NCBI RefSeq assembly: GCF_002968015.1
Contig: NZ_PUIP01000012.1
Coordinates: forward strand, 124,001-188,000
Direction: 5' to 3'
DNA: 64,000 bases
Source: Massilia phosphatilytica
Lineage (GTDB): Bacteria > Pseudomonadota > Gammaproteobacteria > Burkholderiales > Burkholderiaceae_D
The notes under the pieces were generated by a model. That model did not search any database and had not been told where the DNA came from. It worked only from the letters and a program-made list of their open reading frames with translations. The translations under genes were made by a program, and so were the position numbers. Shown here one piece after another: positions 47,527 through 56,140 of the stretch (positions are counted from its first letter, which is position 1; each line of letters begins with the position of its first letter).

Positions 47527-48360
47527 TTATTCGGCCCAAACCACCCAGCCGAAATGGGCGGTAACCAGGATGACTACACCGAATACGATACGGTACCAGG
47601 CGAAGCCCGTGAAGTCGTGCGTGCTGATGAAGCGCAACAGCCAACGTACGCACAGGAAGGCCGACACGAACGCCGCCACGCCGCCGATCAGGAACAGCGG
47701 CAGGTCGGCCGCGTGCAGGTCGTGGCGCGCCTTGAAGACGGAATACACGGTCGCGGCCAGCAGGGTCGGGATCGCGAGGAAGAACGAAAACTCCGTCGCG
47801 GCCGTGCGCGACAGGCCGAACAGCATGCCGCCGATGATGGTGGCGCCCGAACGGCTCGTGCCCGGGATCAGCGCGAAGCACTGGGCGCAGCCGACCTTGA
47901 ACGCGTCGACGATGGTCATGTCGTCCACGGTCTGGATGCGGTGCGCACCCGACAGCACCTTGTGGCGGCGCTCCGCCCACAGGATCACGAGCGCACCGAC
48001 GATGAACGCGGCGGCCACGGGCACCGGCGTGAACAGATGCGCCTTGATCGCCTTGCTGAACAGGAAGCCCAGCACGGCCGCCGGCAGGAACGCGACGACC
48101 AGGTTGATGACGAGCTTTTGCTGGCGCGGATCGGACGTCATGCCGGCCAGCACGGCGCCGATGCGCGCACGGTATTCCCACATCACCGCCAGGATCGCAC
48201 CGGCCTGGATCGCGATTTCAAACACTTGGGCAACTTCGCCCGTGAAATTGATCAGGCTACCGGCCAGGATCAGGTGTCCGGTGGACGAGATCGGCAGGAA
48301 TTCGGTGAAGCCCTCGACGAGGCCCATGATGATCGCTTTCAGGGCGAGAATGATATCCAT
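47527..48360 (-). CDS. uppP: Undecaprenyl-diphosphate phosphatase UppP (BacA)
   Basis: UppP recycles undecaprenyl diphosphate to the monophosphate carrier used for peptidoglycan, O-antigen and capsule synthesis, and gives bacitracin resistance. The 277-residue membrane protein has about eight helices and the two catalytic motifs EGFTEFLPISSTGHL and PGTSRSGATIIGG. It is 22 bp before recQ in the same direction, likely co-transcribed. The upstream gap (48361-48603) is AT-rich and contains the divergent promoter for the acyltransferase gene. Confidence 0.97.
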   Translation of the reverse strand: MDIILALKAIIMGLVEGFTEFLPISSTGHLILAGSLINFTGEVAQVFEIAIQAGAILAVMWEYRARIGAVLAGMTSDPRQQKLVINLVVAFLPAAVLGFLFSKAIKAHLFTPVPVAAAFIVGALVILWAERRHKVLSGAHRIQTVDDMTIVDAFKVGCAQCFALIPGTSRSGATIIGGMLFGLSRTAATEFSFFLAIPTLLAATVYSVFKARHDLHAADLPLFLIGGVAAFVSAFLCVRWLLRFISTHDFTGFAWYRIVFGVVILVTAHFGWVVWAE

Positions 48361-48603
48361 TGGTGTATGCGGTTCGGTAGGGTTGGAGATGCGTGCGCGG
48401 CAGGTGTTACGCGGGCCGCAAGCTTACCATGAGGAAGGGGGCTACCGTCGAGTTACCGTTTGGAAGTGGACGCGTTCGCGACGAGTTGCAAATGCCACAC
48501 AAGCCACGTAATTTGCCGACGTTCATCATAATTTGTTGATTTGCTTGCATGCATATTGCAACATGTACATCTTTGCTGAATTTCATGCAATGGCGCGTAA
48601 GTC

Positions 48604-50505
48604 ATGAGCCTTGCATCAAAAAAGATGTCAAATGTGAACAATGTAAAATATCGCCCGGATATCGACGGGTTGCGGGCAATATCGGTCCTGGCGGTCATCG
48701 CGTACCATTTCAAGTTGACCCATGTATTTGGCTTTCCGATCGCAACGGGCGGTTACGTTGGCGTAGACATCTTTTTTGTCATCTCGGGATTCCTGATTTC
48801 GTCGATCATTACCAGCGACATCAAGGCCGGCACGTACAGCATGGCGGTTTTCTATGCGAAGCGGGTCAAGCGGATTTTTCCTGCACTGTTTGCCATGTAC
48901 GCCGTATGCCTGATGGCGGCGGCGTATACGAGTATCGGTAAGGAAATTGCCGACATAAAAAACTCAGTGCTGTCATCGGTATTTTTTATATCGAACGTAT
49001 ATTTCTCGACCAAGTCAGGCTATTTCGACGGGGATTTACAGGCCAATCCGCTCCTGCACACCTGGTCACTTTCAGTGGAAGAGCAGTTCTATGTGGTCTT
49101 CCCGGTGGTCCTGTATTTGCTGCACCGGGTCAGTGCCGTCACGAAGACGCTCATCATCACCGTGATCTTCGTTGCCGGACTGGCGTGCTCGCAATATCTG
49201 GTGGAATCAAGCCCCGATACCGCGTATTACAGCGTGCTCGCACGATCGTGGGAACTGTTTCTCGGGGCCGGGATATCGTTCCTACGGCATATCCGGTTAC
49301 GCCAGGCTTTTTCGGAAATATTGACGGCGGCCGGCTTGTGCCTGATCTTCCTGGCGCTGGTATGGTTCGATAAGGCGACGGTATTTCCCGGCGCGGCAGC
49401 CCTTATCCCGTGTCTTGGCGCGGCGGCGATCATTATCGGCGGCAACCAGGCAACGCTGACGACGCGCCTGTTGAGCGCGGCGCCGCTACGTTTCACGGGG
49501 GTGATCTCTTATTCGCTTTACCTGTGGCACTGGCCGGTGTTCGTGTTCTTCAGTCTGTATTACACCACCGGGACGAACTCCGCCATCGCTCTGTTCGTCG
49601 TCACCTATGTGGCGGCAATCCTGTCCTGGAAATATATCGAAACGCCGTTCCGGGGGCATGTCACGCCCGCTACCACGCGCAATACCCTGTATGCCGGCGG
49701 CCTGGCGATGGGCGCCGCCACCGTCTGTTCCTTCGCTGCCGTGGGGGCGAACCATCTGATCCGGCCTCCTTCCGAGCAGGTCGAGGCGATCCAGGGCTTC
49801 GTCGCGCATTACAACGCCGGGACGATCATGAGGGAGGGCACGTGCTTCCTCACGAGTAAAGCGAAGAGCGTGAATGATTATCAGCCGGAAGTCTGCCTGC
49901 GCGAAACCCCGGACAAGCCGACGCTGCTGGTGATGGGAGACAGTCACTCGGCACAGTATTGGCAGGCATTCGCGGATACGTTCCCGGACATGAACGTGCT
50001 CCAGGCGTCCGCGTCGGGTTGCTATCCCGTGTACGGCACGAAAGGGGAATCCCGATGCGTCGAATTATGGAAGTACATGACCTCGACTTACCTGCCGTCG
50101 CACAAGGTCGACGCCATCGTGCTGATCGCCCGCTGGTCGAAAGACTCGATATCTCCAGCCATCGAGACCGCAGGCAAATTGAAGGCCTACGCGAAGCATG
50201 TGTACATCATCGGCCCGAATGTCGAGTACAACGTTCCGCTGCCAAAACTGCTCATGGAAAGTCCTTACCAGCACGCGCATTTTCTTGCCGATCATTTGAA
50301 CGGCGATGTCGAGCAAATCGACGCCGAATTCCTCCTGCGTCCTCTTGGCGAGGGGATCTCGTACATTTCGTATTTCAAGGCGATGTGCAATGGGACTTGC
50401 CCTTTGCGCACCACCTCCGGCGAACCGACCTTGTTCGATGATAACCACCTGACCCGGTCCGCGGCACGGGAATTCCTCGACAAATCCCGGCAGTCCTTTT
50501 TGTAA
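48604..50505 (+). CDS. OafA/YrhL-type acyltransferase with C-terminal SGNH domain
   Basis: The 633-residue membrane protein has an N-terminal acyltransferase-3 domain (about 15-360) of about ten helices, with YRPDIDGLRAISVLAVIAYH (catalytic His in AYH), GGYVGVDIFFVISGFLI, and the internal RVKRIFPALF, then WSLSVEEQFY. A C-terminal SGNH esterase-like domain (about 420-633) has GDSHSAQYW and DDNHLTRSA, giving the Ser-Asp-His set. Such proteins O-acetylate lipopolysaccharide, peptidoglycan or exopolysaccharide. The gene is notably AT-richer, especially in its first half, than its neighbours and uses AT-ending codons, which points to foreign origin. ATG 48625 is an alternative start. Confidence 0.9.
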   Translation: MSLASKKMSNVNNVKYRPDIDGLRAISVLAVIAYHFKLTHVFGFPIATGGYVGVDIFFVISGFLISSIITSDIKAGTYSMAVFYAKRVKRIFPALFAMYAVCLMAAAYTSIGKEIADIKNSVLSSVFFISNVYFSTKSGYFDGDLQANPLLHTWSLSVEEQFYVVFPVVLYLLHRVSAVTKTLIITVIFVAGLACSQYLVESSPDTAYYSVLARSWELFLGAGISFLRHIRLRQAFSEILTAAGLCLIFLALVWFDKATVFPGAAALIPCLGAAAIIIGGNQATLTTRLLSAAPLRFTGVISYSLYLWHWPVFVFFSLYYTTGTNSAIALFVVTYVAAILSWKYIETPFRGHVTPATTRNTLYAGGLAMGAATVCSFAAVGANHLIRPPSEQVEAIQGFVAHYNAGTIMREGTCFLTSKAKSVNDYQPEVCLRETPDKPTLLVMGDSHSAQYWQAFADTFPDMNVLQASASGCYPVYGTKGESRCVELWKYMTSTYLPSHKVDAIVLIARWSKDSISPAIETAGKLKAYAKHVYIIGPNVEYNVPLPKLLMESPYQHAHFLADHLNGDVEQIDAEFLLRPLGEGISYISYFKAMCNGTCPLRTTSGEPTLFDDNHLTRSAAREFLDKSRQSFL

Positions 50506-50525
50506 GGATGACGTGCCGCGGCGTC

Positions 50526-50813
50526 TCAGGGCGCCGTGGCCCGTTCCAGGTCGCCGATCCACCGCAATGCGTGCTCGCGACTGGCGCCGCACATGTCGGC
50601 ATGCGGCTGCAGCGAGCCGCAGACCTGCGGACGGTCCGGTTGGCCGAAGATCCGGCAGCGCATGGCATCGTCGAGTTGAATGCATTTTTCACCCGCGCGC
50701 TTACCGCCAGGCATGCCGGGGATGGGACTCGAGATCGACGGCGCGATGCAGCAGGCGCCGCAGCCGGGGCGGCAGAAGGCGGGGGCAGAAACAGGGGAAG
50801 ACGGGACGCTCAT
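50526..50813 (-). CDS. YkgJ-family cysteine-cluster protein
   Basis: The 95-residue protein has the YkgJ pattern of cysteines: CRPGCGACC near the N terminus (14, 18, 21, 22), then KCIQLD, RCRIF, QVCGSLQ and DMCGAS. The family is thought to bind a metal or iron-sulfur cluster, but no reaction is established for this short type. The start at 50813 is the only ATG with an acceptable position; the upstream codon is TTG. It is convergent with the acyltransferase, 20 bp away, and divergent from the TetR gene. Confidence 0.78.
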   Translation of the reverse strand: MSVPSSPVSAPAFCRPGCGACCIAPSISSPIPGMPGGKRAGEKCIQLDDAMRCRIFGQPDRPQVCGSLQPHADMCGASREHALRWIGDLERATAP

Positions 50814-50844
50814 GTAAAGACCGGAGACGGGCAAGCTGCCAGTA

Positions 50845-50869
50845 TACTACCGCTAAGTACTACCGCTAA
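50845..50869. repeat. Two direct 12-bp repeats upstream of the TetR and YkgJ genes
   Basis: TACTACCGCTAA occurs at 50845-50856 and 50858-50869, a period of 13 bases. They lie in the promoter gap between the divergent YkgJ and TetR genes, 75 bases before the TetR start. Direct repeats could be tandem binding sites, but TetR dimers normally prefer palindromes, so the binder is unknown. Confidence 0.6.
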
Positions 50870-50943
50870 TGGCCGCCGTTCTTGACTGGCCAAATCCCCA
50901 GGTCTATATTTGCTGACTCAACAGTTAGTTGTCGGACAGAAGC

Positions 50944-51594
50944 ATGCCATGCCCTTTTGACACCAAGCCGCGCTGGGAGCGCCGTAAGGACGCGCGGCCA
51001 CAGGAGTTGCTGGAGGCAGCCATCGACCTGTTCGTCGAGCGTGGCTACGCCGCCACACGCCTGGAAGACGTCGCGCGCCGCGCGGGCGTGTCGAAGGGCA
51101 CCTTGTACCTGTATTACGAAAACAAGGAAGAATTGTTCAAGGCCGTCGTGCGCAGCAATATCGTGCCCGTGATCGGCGAGGCGGAAGCGTCCGTCGCCGA
51201 GTTCGACGGCCATAGCGCCGACCTGCTGCGCCAGCTGATCCACTCCTGGTGGCAGCGGCTGGGCGCGACCAAGGCGTCCGGCATCATCAAGCTCGTCATG
51301 GCCGAAGCCGACAATTTCCCGGAACTGGCCCGCTTTTACCAGGATGAGGTCATCACCCGCGGCACCAGGGCCATGGCGTCGATGCTCGAGCGCGGCATCG
51401 CGCGGGGAGAGTTCCGCGCCATCGACATCAATACGATGACCCAGGTGCTCGTCGCCCCGATGCTCACCCTGATCATCTGGAAGCATTCGGTCGGCCCGTG
51501 CCCGCGCGCGGAACTGGAACCGCTGGCCTTCCTCGACACGTTCCTCGACATGGCGCTGCATGGCCTGCTGCCGCCCGCAGCCCCTGCCGTTTGA
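50944..51594 (+). CDS. TetR/AcrR-family transcriptional regulator
   Basis: The 216-residue protein has the TetR helix-turn-helix (about 15-62: ELLEAAIDLFVERGYAATRL, then VARRAGVSKGTLYLYYENKEELF) and a C-terminal ligand/dimer domain (about 80-205) of the AefR-like type. The ATG at 50944 is preferred to the TTG at 50929. It precedes, after 161 bp, the methyltransferase-rhodanese-tolC group; TetR regulators often control outer-membrane efflux channels, so the TolC gene is a candidate target, by position only. Confidence 0.92.
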   Translation: MPCPFDTKPRWERRKDARPQELLEAAIDLFVERGYAATRLEDVARRAGVSKGTLYLYYENKEELFKAVVRSNIVPVIGEAEASVAEFDGHSADLLRQLIHSWWQRLGATKASGIIKLVMAEADNFPELARFYQDEVITRGTRAMASMLERGIARGEFRAIDINTMTQVLVAPMLTLIIWKHSVGPCPRAELEPLAFLDTFLDMALHGLLPPAAPAV

Positions 51595-51755
51595 GCTGTT
51601 TTCCTACGTCAAGACGCCGATTTCCGGGGTTCATGCCCCGGAAACTGCAGACTGTCGCAATTTCCCCTGGCACTCAGCCCCATGTCGTTAAGATATGTTT
51701 GCTGAAGCCGTTCAACGATAAAATATCGGATTATTTATTTCCACCGAGTCTAAAG

Positions 51756-52409
51756 ATGAATATCGAACAAGCCCGCTTCAACATGATCGAACAGCAGATC
51801 CGTCCGTGGAACGTGCTGGACCAGGATGTGCTCGACCTGCTGCACGTCGTCAAGCGCGAACAGTTCGTGCCGGCGGCGTACCAGAACCTGGCATTCGCCG
51901 ACGTCGAGATCCCGCTGCCGGGCGGTGACGTCATGCTGGCGCCGAAGTTCGAAGCGCGCATCCTGCAGGAAACCGGTGTGAAGAAGCACGAGACCGTGCT
52001 GGAAATCGGTACGGGTTCGGGCTACATGGCAGCCCTGCTGGCGCACCGCGCGGCCAAGGTGACCACCGTGGAAATCAATCCGGAAACGGCGGAACTGGCC
52101 AGGAAGAACCTGGCCAATGCCGGCGTCCACAACGTGACCGTGGAAACGGGCAATGGCGCCCAGGGCTGGGAGAAGGGGGCACCGTACGACGTGATCGTGA
52201 TCTCGGGCGCGCTCGAAGTGCTGCCGGAAGCCATCCTGAAGCAGGTGAAGGTGGGTGGCCGCATCGCCGCCATCGTCGGCCAGGCACCGGTGATGGAAGC
52301 ATCGATCATCACCCGCACGGGTGAAAACGCGTACAGCACGGTCAAGGTGTTCGAGACCAACGTGCGCTACCTGACTGGCGCCCCGGTGCCGTCGCACTTC
52401 CAGTTCTAA
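51756..52409 (+). CDS. Protein-L-isoaspartate O-methyltransferase-family protein
   Basis: The 217-residue protein is a SAM-dependent methyltransferase with the signature VLEIGTGSGYMAALLA (motif I), VTTVEINPETAELARKNL, and PYDVIVISGALEVLPEAI. Bacterial Pcm repairs isoaspartyl residues in damaged proteins; this short form starts MNIEQARFNMIEQQIRPW, which matches the version next to rhodanese and tolC in betaproteobacteria, whose activity is less well defined. Start 51756 is preceded by TAAAG. It is 13 bp before the rhodanese gene. Confidence 0.9.
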   Translation: MNIEQARFNMIEQQIRPWNVLDQDVLDLLHVVKREQFVPAAYQNLAFADVEIPLPGGDVMLAPKFEARILQETGVKKHETVLEIGTGSGYMAALLAHRAAKVTTVEINPETAELARKNLANAGVHNVTVETGNGAQGWEKGAPYDVIVISGALEVLPEAILKQVKVGGRIAAIVGQAPVMEASIITRTGENAYSTVKVFETNVRYLTGAPVPSHFQF

Positions 52410-52422
52410 GGCGGGCACAAGA

Positions 52423-52746
52423 ATGCAGCACATTACCGCCCCCGAGTTGGCCACCTGGCTGGCCGACCCGTCGCGTCCGAAGCCGCTGCTGCTCGACGTC
52501 CGCGAAAACTGGGAATTCGAGACCTGCCACATCGAGGGCTCGACCCAGATTCCAATGAACCTGATTCCGATCCGCGTGAGCGAACTGGACGACGGCCAGG
52601 ACATCGTCTGCGTGTGCCACCACGGCGCACGCAGCATGCAGGTGGCCGCCTTCCTGGAACGCAACGGATTCAGCAACATCACCAACCTGACAGGCGGAAT
52701 ACACGCCTGGGCCGTGCAGGTCGACCCTTCGATGCCGAAGTATTGA
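52423..52746 (+). CDS. Rhodanese-like sulfurtransferase
   Basis: The 107-residue single-domain rhodanese has LLLDVRENWEFETCHIEG, and the active-site loop VCHHGARSMQVA with the catalytic Cys that carries the persulfide, then NLTGGIHAWA. It is GlpE/PspE-like, cytosolic, and lies between the methyltransferase-like gene and tolC with 13- and 41-bp gaps, so the three are probably one operon. Its sulfur acceptor is not indicated. Confidence 0.92.
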   Translation: MQHITAPELATWLADPSRPKPLLLDVRENWEFETCHIEGSTQIPMNLIPIRVSELDDGQDIVCVCHHGARSMQVAAFLERNGFSNITNLTGGIHAWAVQVDPSMPKY

Positions 52747-52787
52747 CGCTGCGTCCTTAACTATTGATGACTCCGACGGAGAAAGTA

Positions 52788-54107
52788 ATGCAGAAGCCCC
52801 TCATCGCCGTACTGTTGGCCAGCGCGTTTTCGCTCAATGCCCAGGCGGCCGATCTGATCCAGGTGTACCAGCAGGCATTGGCGAACGACGCCACGTATGC
52901 CAGCGCCCGCGCATCCGCCGCGGCGGGGCGCGAACGTATCACCCAGGGGCGTTCCGGCTTGCTGCCGACCGTCGGCATCAATGGCGACATTACGAAGAAC
53001 AACACGGACATCACGCCGTGGAACAACGTACCGACCCCTGGCAGCAACCTGCGCACCAACGAAATCCAGGTGACCCTGCAGCAGCCGCTGTTCCACTGGG
53101 ACCGCTGGGAAACCTACCAGCAGAGCAAGCTGGCGCAGGCCATTTCCGAAGCACAGTTTGCCCAGGCCCAGCAGGACCTGATCACGCGCGTCGCGCAAGC
53201 GTATTTCGACGTGCTGGCCGCCCAGGACACGCTGGAATCCACGCGCGCGCAAAAGGTCGCCGTGACGGAGCAGCTGGCGTCCGCCAAGCGCAACTTCGAA
53301 GTCGGCACGCAGACCATCACCGACACCCATGAAGCCCAGGCCGCGTACGACCTCGTGGTGTCGCAGGAAATTGCTGCCGTCAACGATCTGGAAACCAAGA
53401 AGACGGCACTGCAAGCCATCATCGGCACGGCGCCGGCCACGCTGGCCACCTTGCGCACGGGCGTGTCCCTGACGGCGCCGCAGCCGATCAACGTCGACCA
53501 GTGGGTGTCCGCCGCCGAGAACCAGAACTACGCCGTGACCGTGGCCCAGCTGCAATTGGAATCGGCCAAGCGCGACATCTCGAAGAACCGCGCCGGCCAC
53601 TATCCGACCGTGGACCTCGTCGCATCGTCGCTGCACCGCGACGTCAATGGCCAGTCGACCCAGTCCGGCAAGACCAACAGCAACTCGATCGGCATCCAGT
53701 ACAGCATCCCCATCTTCAGCGGCTTTGCCGTGACGAGCAAGGTGCGCGAATCGATCGCGCTGGAAGACAAGGCCCGCAACGACCTGGAAGCGAACCGCCG
53801 CAACGCCGCGCTGGTGGCGCGCCAATCCTTCCTCGGCGTGAACAGCGGCCTCGCGCAAGTGAAGGCGCTGGAAGCGGCCGAAGTGTCGAGCAATTCCGCG
53901 CTGGAATCGAACAAGCTCGGTTACCAGGTCGGCGTGCGCATCAACATCGACGTGCTGAATGCCCAGCGCCAGCTGTACCAGACCCGCACCGACCTGGCCC
54001 GCGCGCGCTACAACACGATCCTGGCCGGCCTGAAGCTGAAGGCCGCGGCAGGTTCGCTGCGCGAGGAAGATCTGCAGCCGATCAACGCGCTGCTGCAGCA
54101 GCCTTGA
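52788..54107 (+). CDS. tolC: TolC-family outer-membrane efflux channel
   Basis: TolC forms the outer-membrane and periplasmic tunnel for tripartite efflux pumps and type I secretion. The 439-residue product has a signal peptide (MQKPLIAVLLASAFSLNAQA) and two outer-membrane efflux repeats: LIQVYQQALANDATYASARA, RVAQAYFDVLAAQDTLES, IQYSIPIFSGF, and KLGYQVGVRINIDVLNAQRQ, a TolC type I signature. The start is ATG 52788, with GGAGAAAG before it. No pump partner is adjacent, as is usual for the general tolC. Transcription ends at the terminator at 54136. Confidence 0.93.
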   Translation: MQKPLIAVLLASAFSLNAQAADLIQVYQQALANDATYASARASAAAGRERITQGRSGLLPTVGINGDITKNNTDITPWNNVPTPGSNLRTNEIQVTLQQPLFHWDRWETYQQSKLAQAISEAQFAQAQQDLITRVAQAYFDVLAAQDTLESTRAQKVAVTEQLASAKRNFEVGTQTITDTHEAQAAYDLVVSQEIAAVNDLETKKTALQAIIGTAPATLATLRTGVSLTAPQPINVDQWVSAAENQNYAVTVAQLQLESAKRDISKNRAGHYPTVDLVASSLHRDVNGQSTQSGKTNSNSIGIQYSIPIFSGFAVTSKVRESIALEDKARNDLEANRRNAALVARQSFLGVNSGLAQVKALEAAEVSSNSALESNKLGYQVGVRINIDVLNAQRQLYQTRTDLARARYNTILAGLKLKAAAGSLREEDLQPINALLQQP

Positions 54108-54112
54108 ACACC

Positions 54113-54125
54113 GGGGTCAGACCCC
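54113..54125. repeat. Short GGGGTCAGACCCC palindrome after tolC
   Basis: GGGGT and ACCCC flank a three-base loop, six bases after the tolC stop. It is a shortened member of the family at 19676-19900 and 20402-20450, sharing GGGGTCAGA. Confidence 0.65.
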
Positions 54126-54135
54126 AGTTTTAGGC

Positions 54136-54159
54136 AACGGCGCTCAGGCGCCGTTTTTT
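54136..54159 (+). terminator. Rho-independent terminator of tolC
   Basis: ACGGCGC at 54137-54143 and GCGCCGT at 54148-54154 form a 7-bp stem with a TCAG loop, followed by six T residues (54154-54159). Confidence 0.9.
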
Positions 54160-54222
54160 ATTGCTCTAAAAAATCGCGCTTGAGACGCCCCAAGCTCAAT
54201 GCGCCGCCGGCCTTTACGCGCC

Positions 54223-54885
54223 TTAAGCGGCTTGCTGCTCGTTGCGCGACCGCCACGCGATCAGCTCGGCGATGGTGAGGATCGGGAAGCCGCGTTCGCG
54301 CGCGAAGCGTTCGATGGCGTCGCCGCGCATCATCGTGCCGTCCTCGTTCATCAGCTCGCACAGCACGGCCGCCGGCTGCAGGCCGGCCAGCACGGCCAGG
54401 TCGACGGAACCTTCCGTATGGCCCTTGCGGCCCAGCACGCCGGCCGGGTTGGCGCGCAGCGGGAACACGTGGCCGGGACGCACGAGGTCGGACGGCTGCG
54501 CATCCGGCGCGATGGCCGCGCGGATCGTCGTCACGCGGTCCGCCGCGGAGACGCCGGTCGTCACGCCGTCGCGCGCTTCGATCGAGACGGTGAACGGCGT
54601 GCCGTAGCGGCTGCCATTGTCCGCCGCCATCGGCGGCAGGTCGAGCGCGCGGACCTTGTCGGCGGACAGGCACAGGCAGACGATGCCGCTGCATTCGCGG
54701 ATCATCAGCGCCATGGTTTCCACAGTCAGTTTTTCGGCCGCGACGATCAGGTCGGCCTCGTTCTCGCGGTCGAAATCGTCGAGCAGGATGACGGGAATGC
54801 CGGCGCGCGTGGCATCGAGGGCGGCGGCGATGCGGCCGTCGAGATCCTCGCTGAAGAGAGTAAAGGTATTGATGTTGGTGGTCAT
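54223..54885 (-). CDS. ribB: 3,4-dihydroxy-2-butanone-4-phosphate synthase RibB
   Basis: RibB makes the four-carbon unit of riboflavin from ribulose 5-phosphate. The 220-residue product has the active-site segments LLDDFDRENEADLIVAAE, MALMIRECSGIVCL, VTTGVSAADRVTTI, RPGHVFPLRA and HTEGSVDLAVLAGL. It lacks the C-terminal GTP-cyclohydrolase II (RibA) domain, so it is the stand-alone form. It follows an FMN riboswitch by about 110 bases, typical for a ribB gene outside the main rib operon. The start at 54885 has an AGGAG site; longer in-frame reading into the riboswitch is not credible. Confidence 0.96.
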   Translation of the reverse strand: MTTNINTFTLFSEDLDGRIAAALDATRAGIPVILLDDFDRENEADLIVAAEKLTVETMALMIRECSGIVCLCLSADKVRALDLPPMAADNGSRYGTPFTVSIEARDGVTTGVSAADRVTTIRAAIAPDAQPSDLVRPGHVFPLRANPAGVLGRKGHTEGSVDLAVLAGLQPAAVLCELMNEDGTMMRGDAIERFARERGFPILTIAELIAWRSRNEQQAA

Positions 54886-54993
54886 TGAGACGCTCCTCGC
54901 AAAAAATATAAACGCAGCGAAAAACGCATCAGGGCAAAGCGAAACGACGCGCACGCCCATGCCTGGCGGCACGGCGTACGCATGATGACGCAC

Positions 54994-55128
<135 letters not shown>

Positions 55129-55142
55129 CGTAATTGAATTGT

Positions 55143-55162
55143 CGCCCGTCGTGAAACGGGCG
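55143..55162 (-). terminator. Hairpin between gloA and the FMN riboswitch
   Basis: CGCCCGT at 55143-55149 pairs perfectly with ACGGGCG at 55156-55162. On the minus strand it follows gloA and precedes the riboswitch, where a terminator would be useful, but the downstream bases are only weakly T-rich. Confidence 0.35.
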
Positions 55163-55186
55163 CGGTGATTGTAGCAGGGTGGGAAG

Positions 55187-55600
55187 TTAGCTGCTGAGGC
55201 CGCCGCCGCCGGCGTTGTCGGCACGCTCGATCAGTTCGACCTTGTAGCCGTCCGGATCGGTGATGAAAGCGATCACGGTCGTGCCACCCTTGACCGGGCC
55301 CGGCTCGCGCGTGATGTTGCCGCCGGCCGCGCGCACCTGGTCGCAGGTTTGATAAATGTTTTCGGTCGAGATCGCGATGTGGCCGTAGGCCGAACCCATG
55401 TCGTACTTGTCGACGCCCCAGTTATAGGTCAGTTCGAGTTCCGCGTGGTCCGGATTATTGCCGTAGCCGACGAAGGCGAGGGTGTATTTGTATTCCGGGT
55501 TCTCGCTCGTGCGCAGCAGTTTCATGCCGAGCACTTCGGTGTAGAAATCGATCGAGCGCTGCAGGTCGCCGACGCGAAGCATGGTGTGCAGGATGCGCAT
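55187..55600 (-). CDS. gloA: Lactoylglutathione lyase (glyoxalase I) GloA
   Basis: GloA isomerises the hemithioacetal of methylglyoxal and glutathione. The 137-residue product has all four metal ligands of the Ni/Co-type enzyme: His5 (RILHTMLRV), Glu56 (HAELEL), His74 (YGHIAIS) and Glu122 (YKVELIE). The sequence LGMKLLRTSENPEYKYTLAF is typical of bacterial GloA. No glyoxalase II gene is adjacent. Confidence 0.97.
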   Translation of the reverse strand: MRILHTMLRVGDLQRSIDFYTEVLGMKLLRTSENPEYKYTLAFVGYGNNPDHAELELTYNWGVDKYDMGSAYGHIAISTENIYQTCDQVRAAGGNITREPGPVKGGTTVIAFITDPDGYKVELIERADNAGGGGLSS

Positions 55601-55711
55601 TGTTGTCCTTGTTGCTTAGTTGATTGCTAGGGAAAGCAGGAATTCTATGCGCTCGTGCGGATTCGTGCAGGCGTGCCGCGCGATGCGGCACGCCCCGTCC
55701 GCCGTGTGAGG

Positions 55712-56140
55712 TTATGCCTGGAGTTTTGCGTCCAGCGTGATATTGGCATTGAACAGCTTCGATACCGGGCAGCCTTCCTTGGCCTTGCGTGCCGCTTCCT
55801 GGAATGCCGCTTCGCTCGCGCCGGGAATCGTCGCGACGAGTTCCAGGTGCACGGCCGGAATCGCAAAGCCGCCATCGGCCTTGTCCAGCGACACGGTGGC
55901 CGTCGTCTCCAGCTTCTGCGCCGTCATGCCGGCCTCGCCCAATTGGGCCGACAAGGCCATCGTGAAGCAGCCGGCGTGCGCGGCCGCCAGCAGTTCTTCC
56001 GGATTCGTGCCCGCGCCATCTTCAAAGCGGGTGTTGAAGCCGTATTGCGCCTGGTTGAGGACGCCGCTCTGCGTGGACACGGTCCCCTTGCCATCTTTCA
56101 GTCCGCCGCTCCAGACGGCGCTTCCCTTACGTTTGATCAT
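55712..56140 (-). CDS. osmC: OsmC-family organic peroxide reductase
   Basis: The 142-residue product has the two redox cysteines of OsmC/Ohr proteins: one in AAHAGCFTMALS and one in EGCPVSKLFN. NPEELLAAAHAGCFTMALSA and the starting KRKGSAVWSGGLKDGKGT match OsmC rather than Ohr. It detoxifies organic peroxides at stationary phase or osmotic stress. It overlaps the end of the dehydrogenase gene by four bases and is thus translated with it. Confidence 0.93.
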   Translation of the reverse strand: MIKRKGSAVWSGGLKDGKGTVSTQSGVLNQAQYGFNTRFEDGAGTNPEELLAAAHAGCFTMALSAQLGEAGMTAQKLETTATVSLDKADGGFAIPAVHLELVATIPGASEAAFQEAARKAKEGCPVSKLFNANITLDAKLQA

